Below are positions 26,256-34,753 of a DNA stretch of 64,000 nt, one piece after another. The stretch comes from Enterobacter wuhouensis. GTDB taxonomy: Bacteria > Pseudomonadota > Gammaproteobacteria > Enterobacterales > Enterobacteriaceae. The position numbers and the translations under genes are program-made. Where the stretch lies: assembly GCF_004331265.1 (NCBI RefSeq), contig NZ_SJOO01000016.1, forward strand, positions 1-64,000, in the 5' to 3' direction. The stretch's first letter is position 1; each line of letters opens with the position of its first letter. The notes below the pieces were generated by a model. That model ran no database searches and was not told the DNA's origin. It worked only from the letters and a program-made list of their open reading frames with translations.

Positions 26256-27530
26256 GTGTTTGCTCTGTGTGATGTGAACTCATTCTATGCCTCATGCGAG
26301 ACGGCGTTCAGGCCGGATTTGAAGGGGCGGCCGGTCGTCGTACTGTCAAACAACGACGGATGCGTGATTGCGCGATCGGCGGAAGCGAAAGCCGTGGGCA
26401 TTGTCATGGGGGCACCATTTTTCAAGCAAAAAGAGCTGTTCCGGCGCTACGGGGTAGTCTGCTTTAGCAGCAACTATGAGCTGTATGCCGATATGTCGAA
26501 CCGCGTGATGACGCTGCTCGAAGAGATGTCTCCCCGGGTGGAAATTTACAGTATCGACGAAGCGTTTTGCGACCTGACAGGCGTTCGCAACTGCAGGGAC
26601 CTCACCGAATTTGGCAAAGAGATCCGGGCGACGATTTTAAAACGGACGCGTCTGACGGTGGGGGTGGGGATCGCTCAGACAAAAACGCTGGCAAAGCTTG
26701 CCAACCATGCGGCAAAAAAGTGGCAGCATCAGACGGGGGGCGTAGTGGATTTATCCAGCCTGGCGCGCCAGAGAAAGCTGATGGCCGCGCTGCCGGTTGA
26801 TGAGGTGTGGGGCATTGGCCGACGCATCAGTAAAAAGCTGGACGCAATGGGCATTAAGACGGCGCTCGACCTGGCGGATACGCCTACCTCTATGATCCGC
26901 AAGCATTTCAGCGTGGTGCTGGAAAGAACGGTTCGGGAGCTGCGCGGCGAGCCGTGTCTGGAACTGGAGGAGTTTGCGCCCGCGAAGCAGGAGATCGTCT
27001 GTAGCCGGTCATTTGGCGATCGGGTTACAGAATACGAACCGATGCGCCAGGCGATTTGCGCTTACGCGACGCGCGGGGCAGAAAAACTCCGGGGCGAACA
27101 CCAGTACTGTCGTCATATTTCCGCCTTTGTGAAAACCTCACCGTTCGCACCAAATGAGCCTTATTACGGCAACAGCGCCTCCGTCAGCCTGCTGATACCC
27201 ACGCAGGACACGCGGGATATTATCACTGCGGCGACACGGTGTCTGGATGTCATCTGGAAGGACGGGCATCGGTATCAAAAAGCGGGAATTATGCTCGGGG
27301 ATTTCTTCAGCCAGGGTATTGCCCAGCTAAACCTTTTCGATGAAAACGCGCCGCGAGCCGATAGCGACACGCTCATGGAGGTGCTGGATCGCCTGAATGC
27401 GAAAAAAGGCAAAGGGACGCTGTTTTTTGCCGGGCAGGGCATCCAGCAGCAGTGGCAGATGAAGCGCGAGATGCTTTCGCCCCGCTACACGACGCGCTTC
27501 TCCGATCTTCTCAAGGTATCGGGAAAGTGA
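26256..27530 (+). CDS. umuC: UmuC, Y-family DNA polymerase V catalytic subunit (second copy)
   Basis: 424 residues, GTG start two bases after umuD. Catalytic Asp in LCDVNSFYASCE, Asp-Glu in YSIDEAF and clamp motif QLNLFDE are intact. It differs from the first copy at scattered sites, for example SSLARQRKLMAALPVDEVWG against SNIDRQRRLLAIVPVEDVWG, and carries two extra C-terminal residues. Two functional-looking polymerase V operons in direct orientation 25.6 kb apart are unusual. The next gene, at 27540, is convergent. Confidence 0.95.
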   Translation: MFALCDVNSFYASCETAFRPDLKGRPVVVLSNNDGCVIARSAEAKAVGIVMGAPFFKQKELFRRYGVVCFSSNYELYADMSNRVMTLLEEMSPRVEIYSIDEAFCDLTGVRNCRDLTEFGKEIRATILKRTRLTVGVGIAQTKTLAKLANHAAKKWQHQTGGVVDLSSLARQRKLMAALPVDEVWGIGRRISKKLDAMGIKTALDLADTPTSMIRKHFSVVLERTVRELRGEPCLELEEFAPAKQEIVCSRSFGDRVTEYEPMRQAICAYATRGAEKLRGEHQYCRHISAFVKTSPFAPNEPYYGNSASVSLLIPTQDTRDIITAATRCLDVIWKDGHRYQKAGIMLGDFFSQGIAQLNLFDENAPRADSDTLMEVLDRLNAKKGKGTLFFAGQGIQQQWQMKREMLSPRYTTRFSDLLKVSGK

Positions 27531-27539
27531 ATCAGCAGG

Positions 27540-27809
27540 CTATTTTTTTCGAAACAGCGCTGTTGCCGCTGCGGCCATCAGGCCTATAAACGGCATTTGA
27601 CCGGCCCCCGCGAGGAAGTTGTTGCGATCGATCTGGTTATTTCGACGAATATCGGCAAAACGGGCGAGTGCCGCGCGTTCATCAGGGGCGCAGACCTCCT
27701 CGAATTGTTTTTCAAAACCCTGAGCAATCAGCTGAGAAGCGCTGTTGACGTCGGTGCTCTCCAGCGCAATATACTGCTGACCTTTTTGAAAAAAACGGTA
27801 ATCCGGCAT
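27540..27809 (-). CDS. Small hypothetical protein
   Basis: 89 residues, family not recognised. It starts MPDYRFFQKGQQYIALEST with a Ser/Gln-rich mid-part (DVNSASQLIAQGFEKQFEEV), and ends in a short hydrophobic stretch (MPFIGLMAAAATALF, about 72-86) plus a basic tail, so it could be tail-anchored in the membrane. A GGAGCTC ribosome-like site precedes the ATG. It converges on the second umuC with nine bases between stops. Probably real, function unknown. Confidence 0.7.
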   Translation of the reverse strand: MPDYRFFQKGQQYIALESTDVNSASQLIAQGFEKQFEEVCAPDERAALARFADIRRNNQIDRNNFLAGAGQMPFIGLMAAAATALFRKK

Positions 27810-28005
27810 AAGAGCTCCAAAAAGAGAAGGGCGGTTTGAATACTATATTTGTTATGGTTGAAAAATGCACATGCTTTGCCGGGGCTGTCGCCCTGCTTGC
27901 CCGGGATAGCTATTGTTATCGGGTCCGATCAAAAGCAGAATAGCAATCCGGATAAGCAATTTCTTAACACGTGGCGGACCTTTTGTCCCCCCACCCAATA
28001 ATGGT

Positions 28006-28350
28006 ATGAATCTTAATCGCTTTTGCTATTTGCTTTTGATCGCGGCTGCGCTCGGAAGCGTGTTTACGCCGCAGCCCTTCGTCATGTGGTTTCTGTTTGC
28101 GAACATACTGACGCTGGTGATTTACTGCGCGGATAAACTGGCGGCGCGCAAGGCCTGGCGGCGAGTGCCAGAATCCACCTTGCTGGTGTTTGGCGTTGTG
28201 GGCGGGTGGCCTGGCGCGATGGTGGGCCAACGGCTCTTTCGCCATAAAACGCAAAAACAGCCGTTTAAAACATATTTTATCGTCAGCGTTATCGTAAGTA
28301 TTGCAGTAATAGTGGGGATTTATCAGCTCTATCCCTTCGTCACGTTATGA
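28006..28350 (+). CDS. DUF1294 membrane protein
   Basis: 114 residues with about four hydrophobic segments. The family core is visible: YCADKLAARKAWRRVPESTL, then a GGWPGAMVGQRLFRHKTQK segment, then a last membrane helix. In some bacteria DUF1294 is fused to a cold-shock domain; here it stands alone. The ATG at 28006 (MNLNRFCYLL) starts just before the first membrane segment. The frame continues upstream to 27913, but those 31 residues have no membrane or family character. Function is not known. Confidence 0.8.
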   Translation: MNLNRFCYLLLIAAALGSVFTPQPFVMWFLFANILTLVIYCADKLAARKAWRRVPESTLLVFGVVGGWPGAMVGQRLFRHKTQKQPFKTYFIVSVIVSIAVIVGIYQLYPFVTL

Positions 28351-28373
28351 TGTTAAAGCCAAAGGACACGTTT

Positions 28374-28778
28374 ATGCACGCTCACCCGCTACGCCAGATA
28401 ATTGAATCCTGTGACAGAGCGATCACCGCCAAAGACTTTGATGCTCTGATGGATTATTACGCGGAAGATGCCGCCCTGGTGGTTAAGCCCGGCATGGTCG
28501 TTAAAGGCAAAGAGAATATCCGCAAGGCCTTTATCGCCATCTCTGATTACTTCCAGGATCAGCTGCTCGTAGAGCAGGGGGAGATGCAGGTCATTGAAGG
28601 CGGCGATAATGCGCTGGTGATCATGGAAACCCGGCTCCGGTTTCCGGACGGGCAGGGTGGAACCGTTGAGACAACGCGTCGGGCAACCTATGTATTCAGG
28701 CTAGAGCCGAGCGGCCGCTGGCTGTGCACCATTGATAACTCATACGGTACGTCGCTTCTGGACGCAGAGACTGATTAA
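28374..28778 (+). CDS. NTF2-like (SnoaL/DUF4440) protein
   Basis: 134 residues of cone-shaped NTF2-like fold: a helical start (IIESCDRAITAKDFDALMDYY), then strands such as TRRATYVFRLEPSGRWLCTI. Such folds serve as small-molecule binding or isomerase domains; the substrate cannot be read. The ATG at 28374 has AAGGAC eight bases upstream. A second ATG at 28347 overlaps the DUF1294 stop as ATGA and would add nine residues, so the two genes are probably cotranscribed. Confidence 0.75.
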   Translation: MHAHPLRQIIESCDRAITAKDFDALMDYYAEDAALVVKPGMVVKGKENIRKAFIAISDYFQDQLLVEQGEMQVIEGGDNALVIMETRLRFPDGQGGTVETTRRATYVFRLEPSGRWLCTIDNSYGTSLLDAETD

Positions 28779-28809
28779 CGTCTGTGCGTCAGAAGCAACG
28801 CCATAATGT

Positions 28810-29157
28810 TTATTTCTTCTTATTCATCATCGACTTCAGGTCGGCAAACGGGTTAAAGGTGGCGACGCCCATATCCTTTTGCGCGTCTTCTCCCGCCACG
28901 ACCGTGGTGCCGTACTGGTCAGCCTCGGTGTACTTCGAGTGTTCGTGGTCGTGGCAAAACAGACACAACAGCTCCCAGTTGCTGCCATCTTCCGGGTTGT
29001 TAGTGTGATCGTGGTCGATATGGTGAACCGTCAGCTCGCGAAGGTTGGAGTAAACGAACTCTCGCGAGCAGCGTCCGCATACCCACGGGTAAATTTTTAG
29101 TGCTTTTTCACGGTAGCCGCTTTCCAGCCGCGCGTAGTTTTTGGGGATCAGAGCCAT
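28810..29157 (-). CDS. yajD: YajD, HNH-family nuclease-like protein
   Basis: 115 residues, nearly identical to E. coli YajD. Zinc-binding CGRC and CLFC pairs flank the HNH core ELTVHHIDHDHTNNPEDGSN with a later HDHEH. The fold is that of HNH endonucleases, but no activity is assigned to YajD. In K-12 it lies elsewhere on the chromosome (near tsx), so its place here marks local rearrangement. It is monocistronic. Confidence 0.94.
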   Translation of the reverse strand: MALIPKNYARLESGYREKALKIYPWVCGRCSREFVYSNLRELTVHHIDHDHTNNPEDGSNWELLCLFCHDHEHSKYTEADQYGTTVVAGEDAQKDMGVATFNPFADLKSMMNKKK

Positions 29158-29272
29158 GGCCGATATTACCTGTCATAAAAAATATGGCGTCAATATATCC
29201 CATAGATAATGGAAGGGGAAACCCGCGCCCGCATCAAAGCGTAAATGTGCCTTCGAGCGTAATAACGCTAAA

Positions 29273-29854
29273 TTAGGTAGATAACCAGCGTTGACCTTCC
29301 GCTTTCATGTTGGCTTCGAGGTCGCTGCCACGCGTAGCAAAAACGCGTCCTAGAGGGAAACCGCTCTGTTCCAGCAGATACGCCAGCGCAGCATACTCGC
29401 GTGGATATTTTGCCGCGATGCGCCGATCAATCTCGACGGGGCCCAATGGGAACGTAAATGTGCCCATGTCGTACACGCTTTGACGGTGGAACAGCTTCCA
29501 GACGCCATCCCGCTTTTCGGCCAAATCATAAAAACGGTTGTGGCATTCACAGCCGATATTCAGCTTTACGTTCTCGGCGAGGATGATGGCATTTGTCTCA
29601 AGGATCGCCTTATTTCCGCTGGCATTGAAGGTGACCGCCGGGGATGCAATCAAATGTTTGGTGCGCAGGTCCGATGCCCCCATGCGCATTGAACCATCAA
29701 CAAAATCGCCCGCCAGCCCTTCAAACCAGGTGATTTCAATGGTGCCATCTGGATGAAAGAGATCGCGTAGCTGCTGCCATTCACCCAGATCCCGGTGCAT
29801 CCAGCCATTCATCAGATCGTTAAGCTGCTGACGGTCATTCAAGTGAGTATTCAT
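29273..29854 (-). CDS. NTF2-like (SnoaL-type) protein next to a LysR regulator
   Basis: 193 residues. The first 150 fit a SnoaL/hydroxylase-beta NTF2-like fold: DLMNGWMHRDLGEWQQL, IEITWFEGLAGDFVDGS, GCECHNRFYDLAEKRDGVWK. The C-terminal 40 residues are an added helical region. Proteins of this kind are putative isomerases, dehydratases or polyketide-type cyclases. It is divergent from the LysR gene at 29966 over 111 bases, the classic regulator/target layout. The natural substrate is unknown. Confidence 0.78.
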   Translation of the reverse strand: MNTHLNDRQQLNDLMNGWMHRDLGEWQQLRDLFHPDGTIEITWFEGLAGDFVDGSMRMGASDLRTKHLIASPAVTFNASGNKAILETNAIILAENVKLNIGCECHNRFYDLAEKRDGVWKLFHRQSVYDMGTFTFPLGPVEIDRRIAAKYPREYAALAYLLEQSGFPLGRVFATRGSDLEANMKAEGQRWLST

Positions 29855-29965
29855 TGGGGTCGCTCCTGTTGTGTGGGATGTGATGCAGTTTGCAGCGGAA
29901 TCACGTTAAAATGAAATATATAGATGTTACCGATTAATCAGTTTTAATTATTGATAGGTTTGAGG

Positions 29966-30847
29966 ATGGAGCTACGCCACCTGCGGTACTTTTTAGCCGT
30001 TGCAGAAGAAGGGCATTTTGGCCGGGCAGCCGAGAGGTTGAATATTGTTCAACCCGCGCTGAGTATGCAAATCAAGGCGCTGGAGGCCGAACTGGGCGGG
30101 GCGCTTTTTGTGCGCACCAGCCGTCGCGTTGAGCTAACCGACGCGGGCGTGCTTTTTCAGACAGAAGCCCGACGCACGCTTGAACAAGCAGAGCACGCGC
30201 GGTTAACCGCAGAGCGCGCGATGCGCGGGGAAACGGGGCGCGTGCGGGTTGGTTTTGCCGGGAATGCGATTTTTAGCGGAAAACTGATCGCAGATCTGCG
30301 GCTTTTTCATCAACGTTTTCCCGATGCCGAACTGATGATTGAGGAAGTCGGCCCGCAGGATCAGGTGGAAGCCATTCGGGCCGGTCAGCTGGATATCGGC
30401 TATACGCCGGCAAACGGCCACATCGCGGATCCGACGATCGTCGCCAGGCGAATCGGAGACTGGGAAATTTTGGTGGCGATGACGGACGATCATGCGCTTA
30501 CGCAGCATGAAAACGTAACCCTCGACATGCTGGCAGGGCTTCCGCTTGTGCTTTATGACGCTCACGACGCGCATGAACATCTGTTTATCACGCTTACCCG
30601 GAAGCTTGGGGAGCAGTGCCATGTCGCGTACCGCTCCGGCAGTACGCTCAGCATTCTGGCGATGGCGGCGACCGGGTTAGGGCTTGCGCTGATCCCGGCA
30701 CCTTTGCGGCAGGTTCATATCCCGGGCCTGGTATATCGGCCTTTGAATGAACCGGATTTAACCGCCAATCTGCTGCTCATTAGCCGCAGGCAGGAGCCGG
30801 GCGCCGCGGTAAACGCCTATCTTAACCTGGTGGCTCGCACGGAATAA
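29966..30847 (+). CDS. LysR-family transcriptional regulator
   Basis: 293 residues. The start MELRHLRYFLAVAEEGHFGR and RLNIVQPALSMQIKALE form the winged helix; the effector domain spans about 90-290. This N-terminus is typical of the CatR/BenM-like branch that senses aromatic or small organic acids, but the ligand is not readable. The ATG at 29966 has a TGAGG site; a TTG five codons earlier is weaker. Divergent target: the SnoaL-type gene. Possible further targets: the monooxygenase and reductase pair that starts 114 bases downstream. Confidence 0.88.
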   Translation: MELRHLRYFLAVAEEGHFGRAAERLNIVQPALSMQIKALEAELGGALFVRTSRRVELTDAGVLFQTEARRTLEQAEHARLTAERAMRGETGRVRVGFAGNAIFSGKLIADLRLFHQRFPDAELMIEEVGPQDQVEAIRAGQLDIGYTPANGHIADPTIVARRIGDWEILVAMTDDHALTQHENVTLDMLAGLPLVLYDAHDAHEHLFITLTRKLGEQCHVAYRSGSTLSILAMAATGLGLALIPAPLRQVHIPGLVYRPLNEPDLTANLLLISRRQEPGAAVNAYLNLVARTE

Positions 30848-30961
30848 TACGTCGCTATTCCATCAATTAATTTGACGTATTCAGTGAAATAAACGGCATT
30901 TATTCTCGTGCGCTAAGGCGTAAAGTAGAGAAAACCCAAAGCATCATCAGGATTCATCGCT

Positions 30962-31984
30962 ATGAAAAAAATTGGCTTTTTATCGTTCGGCCACTGGACG
31001 CCGTCGCCACAGTCCGGCACCCGAACCGCAGCGGACACGCTGCTGCAGTCCATCGATCTTGCCGTGGCCGCTGAAGAACTCGGTGCAGACGGGGCCTATT
31101 TCCGCGTTCACCACTTCGCCCGGCAGCTGAGTTCTCCGTTCCCGCTGCTGGCCGCGATAGGCGCCAAAACCAAACGTATCGAAATCGGTACCGGCGTTAT
31201 CGATATGCGCTATGAAAACCCGATGTATATGGCGGAAGATGCGGGGGCGGCGGATCTGATTTCCGGCAGGCGCTTGCAGCTCGGCATCAGCCGGGGTTCC
31301 CCTGAACAGGTGATTGATGGCTGGCGGCATTTTGGGTATGCCCCTCAGGAAGGCGAAAACGAGTCGGACATGGCTCGCCGCCATACCGAAGTGCTGCTGG
31401 ACGTGCTGCGCGGCGAAGGTTTTGCAAAACCTAACCCGCAGCCAATGTTCCCCAATCCGCCGGGCCTGCTGCGCCTTGAGCCGCATTCCGAAGGCCTGCG
31501 CGAGCGTATCTGGTGGGGCGCGGGGTCGAACGCGACGGCCGTATGGGCCGCAAAGCTGGGCATGAATCTGCAGAGTTCAACGCTGAAAGACGATGAAACG
31601 GGTGAGCCTTTCCACATCCAGCAGGCAAAACAGATCCGCGCCTATCGACAGGCCTGGGCGGAAGCGGGGCATGCCCGTCAGCCGCGCGTGTCGGTTAGCC
31701 GCAGCATTTTTGCCCTGATGGACGATCGCGATCGTATGTATTTCGGTTCGAGCCGGAACGACAGCGACAGCGTCGGTTTTCTTGATGAGAAAACCCGCGC
31801 GATTTTCGGCCGTAGCTACGCCGCGGAGCCAGAAAAGTTGATTGCGCAGTTGAAACAGGACGAAGCCATCGCTGAAGCGGATACGCTGCTGCTGACCGTG
31901 CCGAATCAGCTCGGCGTGGACTACAACGCGCATGTTATCGAGTCAATACTGAAGCATGTTGCACCGGAAATGGGCTGGAGATGA
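30962..31984 (+). CDS. LLM-class flavin-dependent oxidoreductase
   Basis: 340 residues, luciferase-like TIM barrel. Family features: GADGAYFRVHHFARQLSSP near residue 40, IEIGTGVIDMRYENP, and RLQLGISRGSPEQVIDG near 105. Members use reduced FMN or F420 to oxidise aldehydes, alkanesulfonates or other small molecules. Enterobacteria lack F420, so FMN is likely. It overlaps the next gene by four bases (ATGA), implying coupled translation with the reductase. Substrate unknown. Confidence 0.88.
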   Translation: MKKIGFLSFGHWTPSPQSGTRTAADTLLQSIDLAVAAEELGADGAYFRVHHFARQLSSPFPLLAAIGAKTKRIEIGTGVIDMRYENPMYMAEDAGAADLISGRRLQLGISRGSPEQVIDGWRHFGYAPQEGENESDMARRHTEVLLDVLRGEGFAKPNPQPMFPNPPGLLRLEPHSEGLRERIWWGAGSNATAVWAAKLGMNLQSSTLKDDETGEPFHIQQAKQIRAYRQAWAEAGHARQPRVSVSRSIFALMDDRDRMYFGSSRNDSDSVGFLDEKTRAIFGRSYAAEPEKLIAQLKQDEAIAEADTLLLTVPNQLGVDYNAHVIESILKHVAPEMGWR

Positions 31985-32928
31985 TGAATCTGGCCCTCTG
32001 GTATCGCCGCTTCGGCGAGCCAGAATCCGTTCTGAGCGCGGAAGCCTCAGCGCCTGCTCTGCGAAAGTCGGGGGATCTGCGCGTACGCATGCTGTTTTCA
32101 CCGGTGAACGCCTCCGATCTGATCCCCATCACTGGCGCGTATCGTCATCGGACGCCGCTACCGGCGGTGGCGGGATATGAAGGGGTCGGCATCGTCGAGC
32201 AGGCGCCCGAATCCTTTGCTCATCTGCTGGGCAAGCGCGTGTTACCGCTACGCGGGCAGGGAACCTGGCAGCGCGTGGTCGATTGCCCGGCTGAGTATGC
32301 GATCCCCGTACCGGATGATATTGACTCCCGGCTGGCCGCGCGGGCGTACATCAACCCGCTGGCGGCGCAGATGATGCTAACGCGGTATTCGCCGCAGGGT
32401 AAGCAGGTGCTGCTAACGGCTGCGGGGTCTGACTGCGGTATTCTTTTGGGGCAGTGGGCGCGGCTGGCGGGGGCCGCAGCGGTATACGGAATTCATCGTT
32501 CGCCCGTCCACGCGGAGCGGTTAGCCCGCATGGGCATTGCTCCGATTGCGCAAAACGATCTGCAGGAGGTGCGGGCCGCTGCCGCACGCGCCGACGTGGT
32601 GTATGACGCCACGGGCGGCACGCTGGCGGAGACGATCCTCAGCACCATGCCAGAGCCGGGGATTTTCATCTGCTATGGGCTGCTGTCCGGGCAGACGTTC
32701 CGCCAGCAGCGGGCGCTGCCGCGCGTGGCGTGGTTCCATATTCGTAACTATCTGGATGCTCTCAGCGTGGAGGCGTGGCAGGCGGCGTTCCATCGCATCT
32801 GGCCTGCGCTACGCGCCAGCCAGCACGGCGATGCCACGGTCTACCCCCTGACGGAATGGCAGAGGGCGCTAGGCGCGTACCGTGAAGCGGGGCGCGTGAG
32901 CAAGCCCATGCTGTCGATGGACGCTTAG
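31981..32928 (+). CDS. Zinc-independent medium-chain reductase (quinone / enoyl reductase type)
   Basis: 315 residues. The N-terminal GroES-like domain (SPVNASDLIPITGAYRHR, then VAGYEGVGIVEQ) and a Rossmann domain (about 130-270) place it in the MDR superfamily, 2-enoyl reductase/quinone reductase branch. The structural zinc cysteines of alcohol dehydrogenases are absent. It probably reduces an enone or quinone with NADPH. It starts inside the stop of the LLM gene, so the two form an operon that could oxidise and then reduce a shared substrate. It ends six bases before convergent tqsA. Confidence 0.85.
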   Translation: MMNLALWYRRFGEPESVLSAEASAPALRKSGDLRVRMLFSPVNASDLIPITGAYRHRTPLPAVAGYEGVGIVEQAPESFAHLLGKRVLPLRGQGTWQRVVDCPAEYAIPVPDDIDSRLAARAYINPLAAQMMLTRYSPQGKQVLLTAAGSDCGILLGQWARLAGAAAVYGIHRSPVHAERLARMGIAPIAQNDLQEVRAAAARADVVYDATGGTLAETILSTMPEPGIFICYGLLSGQTFRQQRALPRVAWFHIRNYLDALSVEAWQAAFHRIWPALRASQHGDATVYPLTEWQRALGAYREAGRVSKPMLSMDA

Positions 32929-32934
32929 CGCCTG

Positions 32935-33969
32935 CTATTTATGGCTCATATCGCTCAGCAGCACCGCGATGCTTTGCCCGCCCGCGGTCTGCTCAAGCCC
33001 AATCTTCACGATGATGGTCAGCGGAACGGAGAGCAGCATCCCGACCGGGCCGAGCAGCCAGCCCCAGAAAATCAGGGATAAAAAGACCACCAGCGTGGAA
33101 AGCCCCAGCCCGCGGCCCATCATTCGGGGTTCCAGAATGTTGCCGAACACCAGGTTAATGACCAGATAGCCGGCCAGCAGCACCAGGGCGTCGTAGAGTC
33201 CACTGAACACCAGCACCTGCAGAATCGGCGGAATGGCCGCCAGCACGGAGCCGATATTGGGAATGTAGTTGAGCGCAAAGGCCAGCAGGCCCCAGACGAA
33301 CGCAAAGCGAACATCCAGCGCAACGAGCATGCCCCAGACGACTAATCCCGTCACCAGACTGATGGCCGTTTTCAGCACCAGATAGCGGGAAACGCTGTCC
33401 AGCGCGCGCTGAATCGCCCCCATGCCTTCCACCGGACGCACCATAATCTGCTGCAGCTTCGCGGGAAGCTGGGGCACTTCAAGCAGCATAAACACCACCG
33501 TTAAAAACAGCAGGAAGATAGAGGTCATGGCATTGGAGAGCTGCGCCAGCAGGCTGGTGACGATGGTCATGGCCGCGTTCGGATCGATGTACTTTAGCAG
33601 CTCATCAACCGAAACCTCGATCCCCGCCCGCTGTAGCCAGGGTTCCAGCTGCAGGAGCGGGATCGCCAGCGACGAGCGGTATTTTGGCAAGGTGCGTGCC
33701 AGTTCATTCAGCGAGGTCCCCAGATACGCGACAAGCAGCACCATCGCGATGATGATGATGCTGATAAGGACGGTTATCGCCAGCACCCGGGGAATGCGCA
33801 GCCGCACCATCCGCTGCACCAGCGGATTAAGGATCACCGCGATAAAAAGCGCCAGGATGAAGGGCACGATGATATCGGCGGCAAAACGAACGCCCGTCAG
33901 TATGATCACCAGCATGCCGAGCATGATGACAATTTTTAATCCGTTCAGGGTGATGATGGGTTTTGACAT
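32935..33969 (-). CDS. tqsA: TqsA, AI-2E family membrane protein
   Basis: 344 residues with seven to eight membrane segments; very close to E. coli TqsA (YdgG), same length. Signature stretches: FAFVWGLLAFALNYIPNIGS and LVFGNILEPRMMGRGLGLST. TqsA was described as an autoinducer-2 exporter affecting biofilm; the wider AI-2E family also includes Na/H antiporters. In K-12 tqsA adjoins pntB; here pntB is about 21 kb away. It is divergent from mdtJI over 421 bases. Confidence 0.94.
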   Translation of the reverse strand: MSKPIITLNGLKIVIMLGMLVIILTGVRFAADIIVPFILALFIAVILNPLVQRMVRLRIPRVLAITVLISIIIIAMVLLVAYLGTSLNELARTLPKYRSSLAIPLLQLEPWLQRAGIEVSVDELLKYIDPNAAMTIVTSLLAQLSNAMTSIFLLFLTVVFMLLEVPQLPAKLQQIMVRPVEGMGAIQRALDSVSRYLVLKTAISLVTGLVVWGMLVALDVRFAFVWGLLAFALNYIPNIGSVLAAIPPILQVLVFSGLYDALVLLAGYLVINLVFGNILEPRMMGRGLGLSTLVVFLSLIFWGWLLGPVGMLLSVPLTIIVKIGLEQTAGGQSIAVLLSDMSHK

Positions 33970-34244
33970 GGCGGTTCCTGCATAATCGTTTTATTTATAA
34001 TAGATGCGAAAGCGGTTCCAATAAACTAACCAAAATCAAACAGAATGGGTAAAGAAATGAAAAGACTTTGAGTAAAATCCTGGCTTATGGTACAAATCAG
34101 GCGTGTTCAACTACTGAGGACAATTTTCATCCGCAAAGACGAGAAGCAAGATCGCGGATAATTGTAATTTTATGGACAATTTGTTCAGGACGTACTTTTC
34201 AAATAACACCGCTGTATTTTCAACCTCCCTCTGCCTTCTGTCTT

Positions 34245-34322
34245 GTGAGCAACACTGGCGCACCGCGCTATAGTCACGTCTTCTGCCTGAGCTGGCGCTA
34301 CGCGCTTAGCTATCTGATCTGA
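34245..34322 (+). CDS. Possible leader peptide of mdtJI (MdtU-like)
   Basis: In the 421-base gap before mdtJ a GTG-started frame of 25 codons ends SHVFCLSWRYALSYLI. In E. coli the mdtJI mRNA leader carries a short regulatory ORF, mdtU, tied to spermidine control. The position (stop 69 bases before mdtJ) and the Trp/Tyr-rich end fit such a peptide. No Shine-Dalgarno site precedes the GTG, and the frame stays open back to a TTG at 34068. I cannot compare it residue by residue with MdtU from memory. The rest of the gap holds no other gene and should contain the tqsA and mdtJI promoters. Confidence 0.4.
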   Translation: MSNTGAPRYSHVFCLSWRYALSYLI

Positions 34323-34390
34323 TTTCCTATTTTTTGGTTTGCTGCCCGCAGCGAGCCCTGATGGATTATATTCTCAAGCAGGAGAAAAAC

Positions 34391-34753
34391 ATGTTTTACT
34401 GGATTTTATTAGCTCTGGCTATCGTTGCAGAAATTACGGGTACGCTGTCTATGAAATGGGCAAGCGTCAGTGATGGCAACGCCGGTTTTATTTTAATGCT
34501 GGTGATGATTTCACTTTCCTATATTTTCCTCTCTTTCGCCGTGAAAAAGATTGCGCTGGGTGTGGCCTACGCACTGTGGGAAGGTATCGGTATTTTGTTG
34601 ATTACGTTGTTTAGCGTCATGTTATTTGACGAAACATTATCAACCATGAAAATCGCCGGATTAACGACGCTGGTGGCAGGTATTGTGCTGATTAAATCGG
34701 GTACGCGTAAACCGACAAAACAGCAGAAGGAGCGAACCCATGCAGCAGTTTGA
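34391..34753 (+). CDS. mdtJ: MdtJ, SMR-family spermidine exporter subunit
   Basis: 120 residues, four membrane helices, small multidrug resistance family. MKWASVSDGNAGF and VAYALWEGIGI hold the conserved segments; a Glu in helix 1 (AEITGT) is the coupling residue. With MdtI it forms the heteromeric spermidine exporter. The ATG at 34391 has CAGGAG upstream; a longer frame begins at 34334. The C-terminal tail is basic (RKPTKQQKERTH). It overlaps mdtI by 14 bases. Confidence 0.95.
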   Translation: MFYWILLALAIVAEITGTLSMKWASVSDGNAGFILMLVMISLSYIFLSFAVKKIALGVAYALWEGIGILLITLFSVMLFDETLSTMKIAGLTTLVAGIVLIKSGTRKPTKQQKERTHAAV

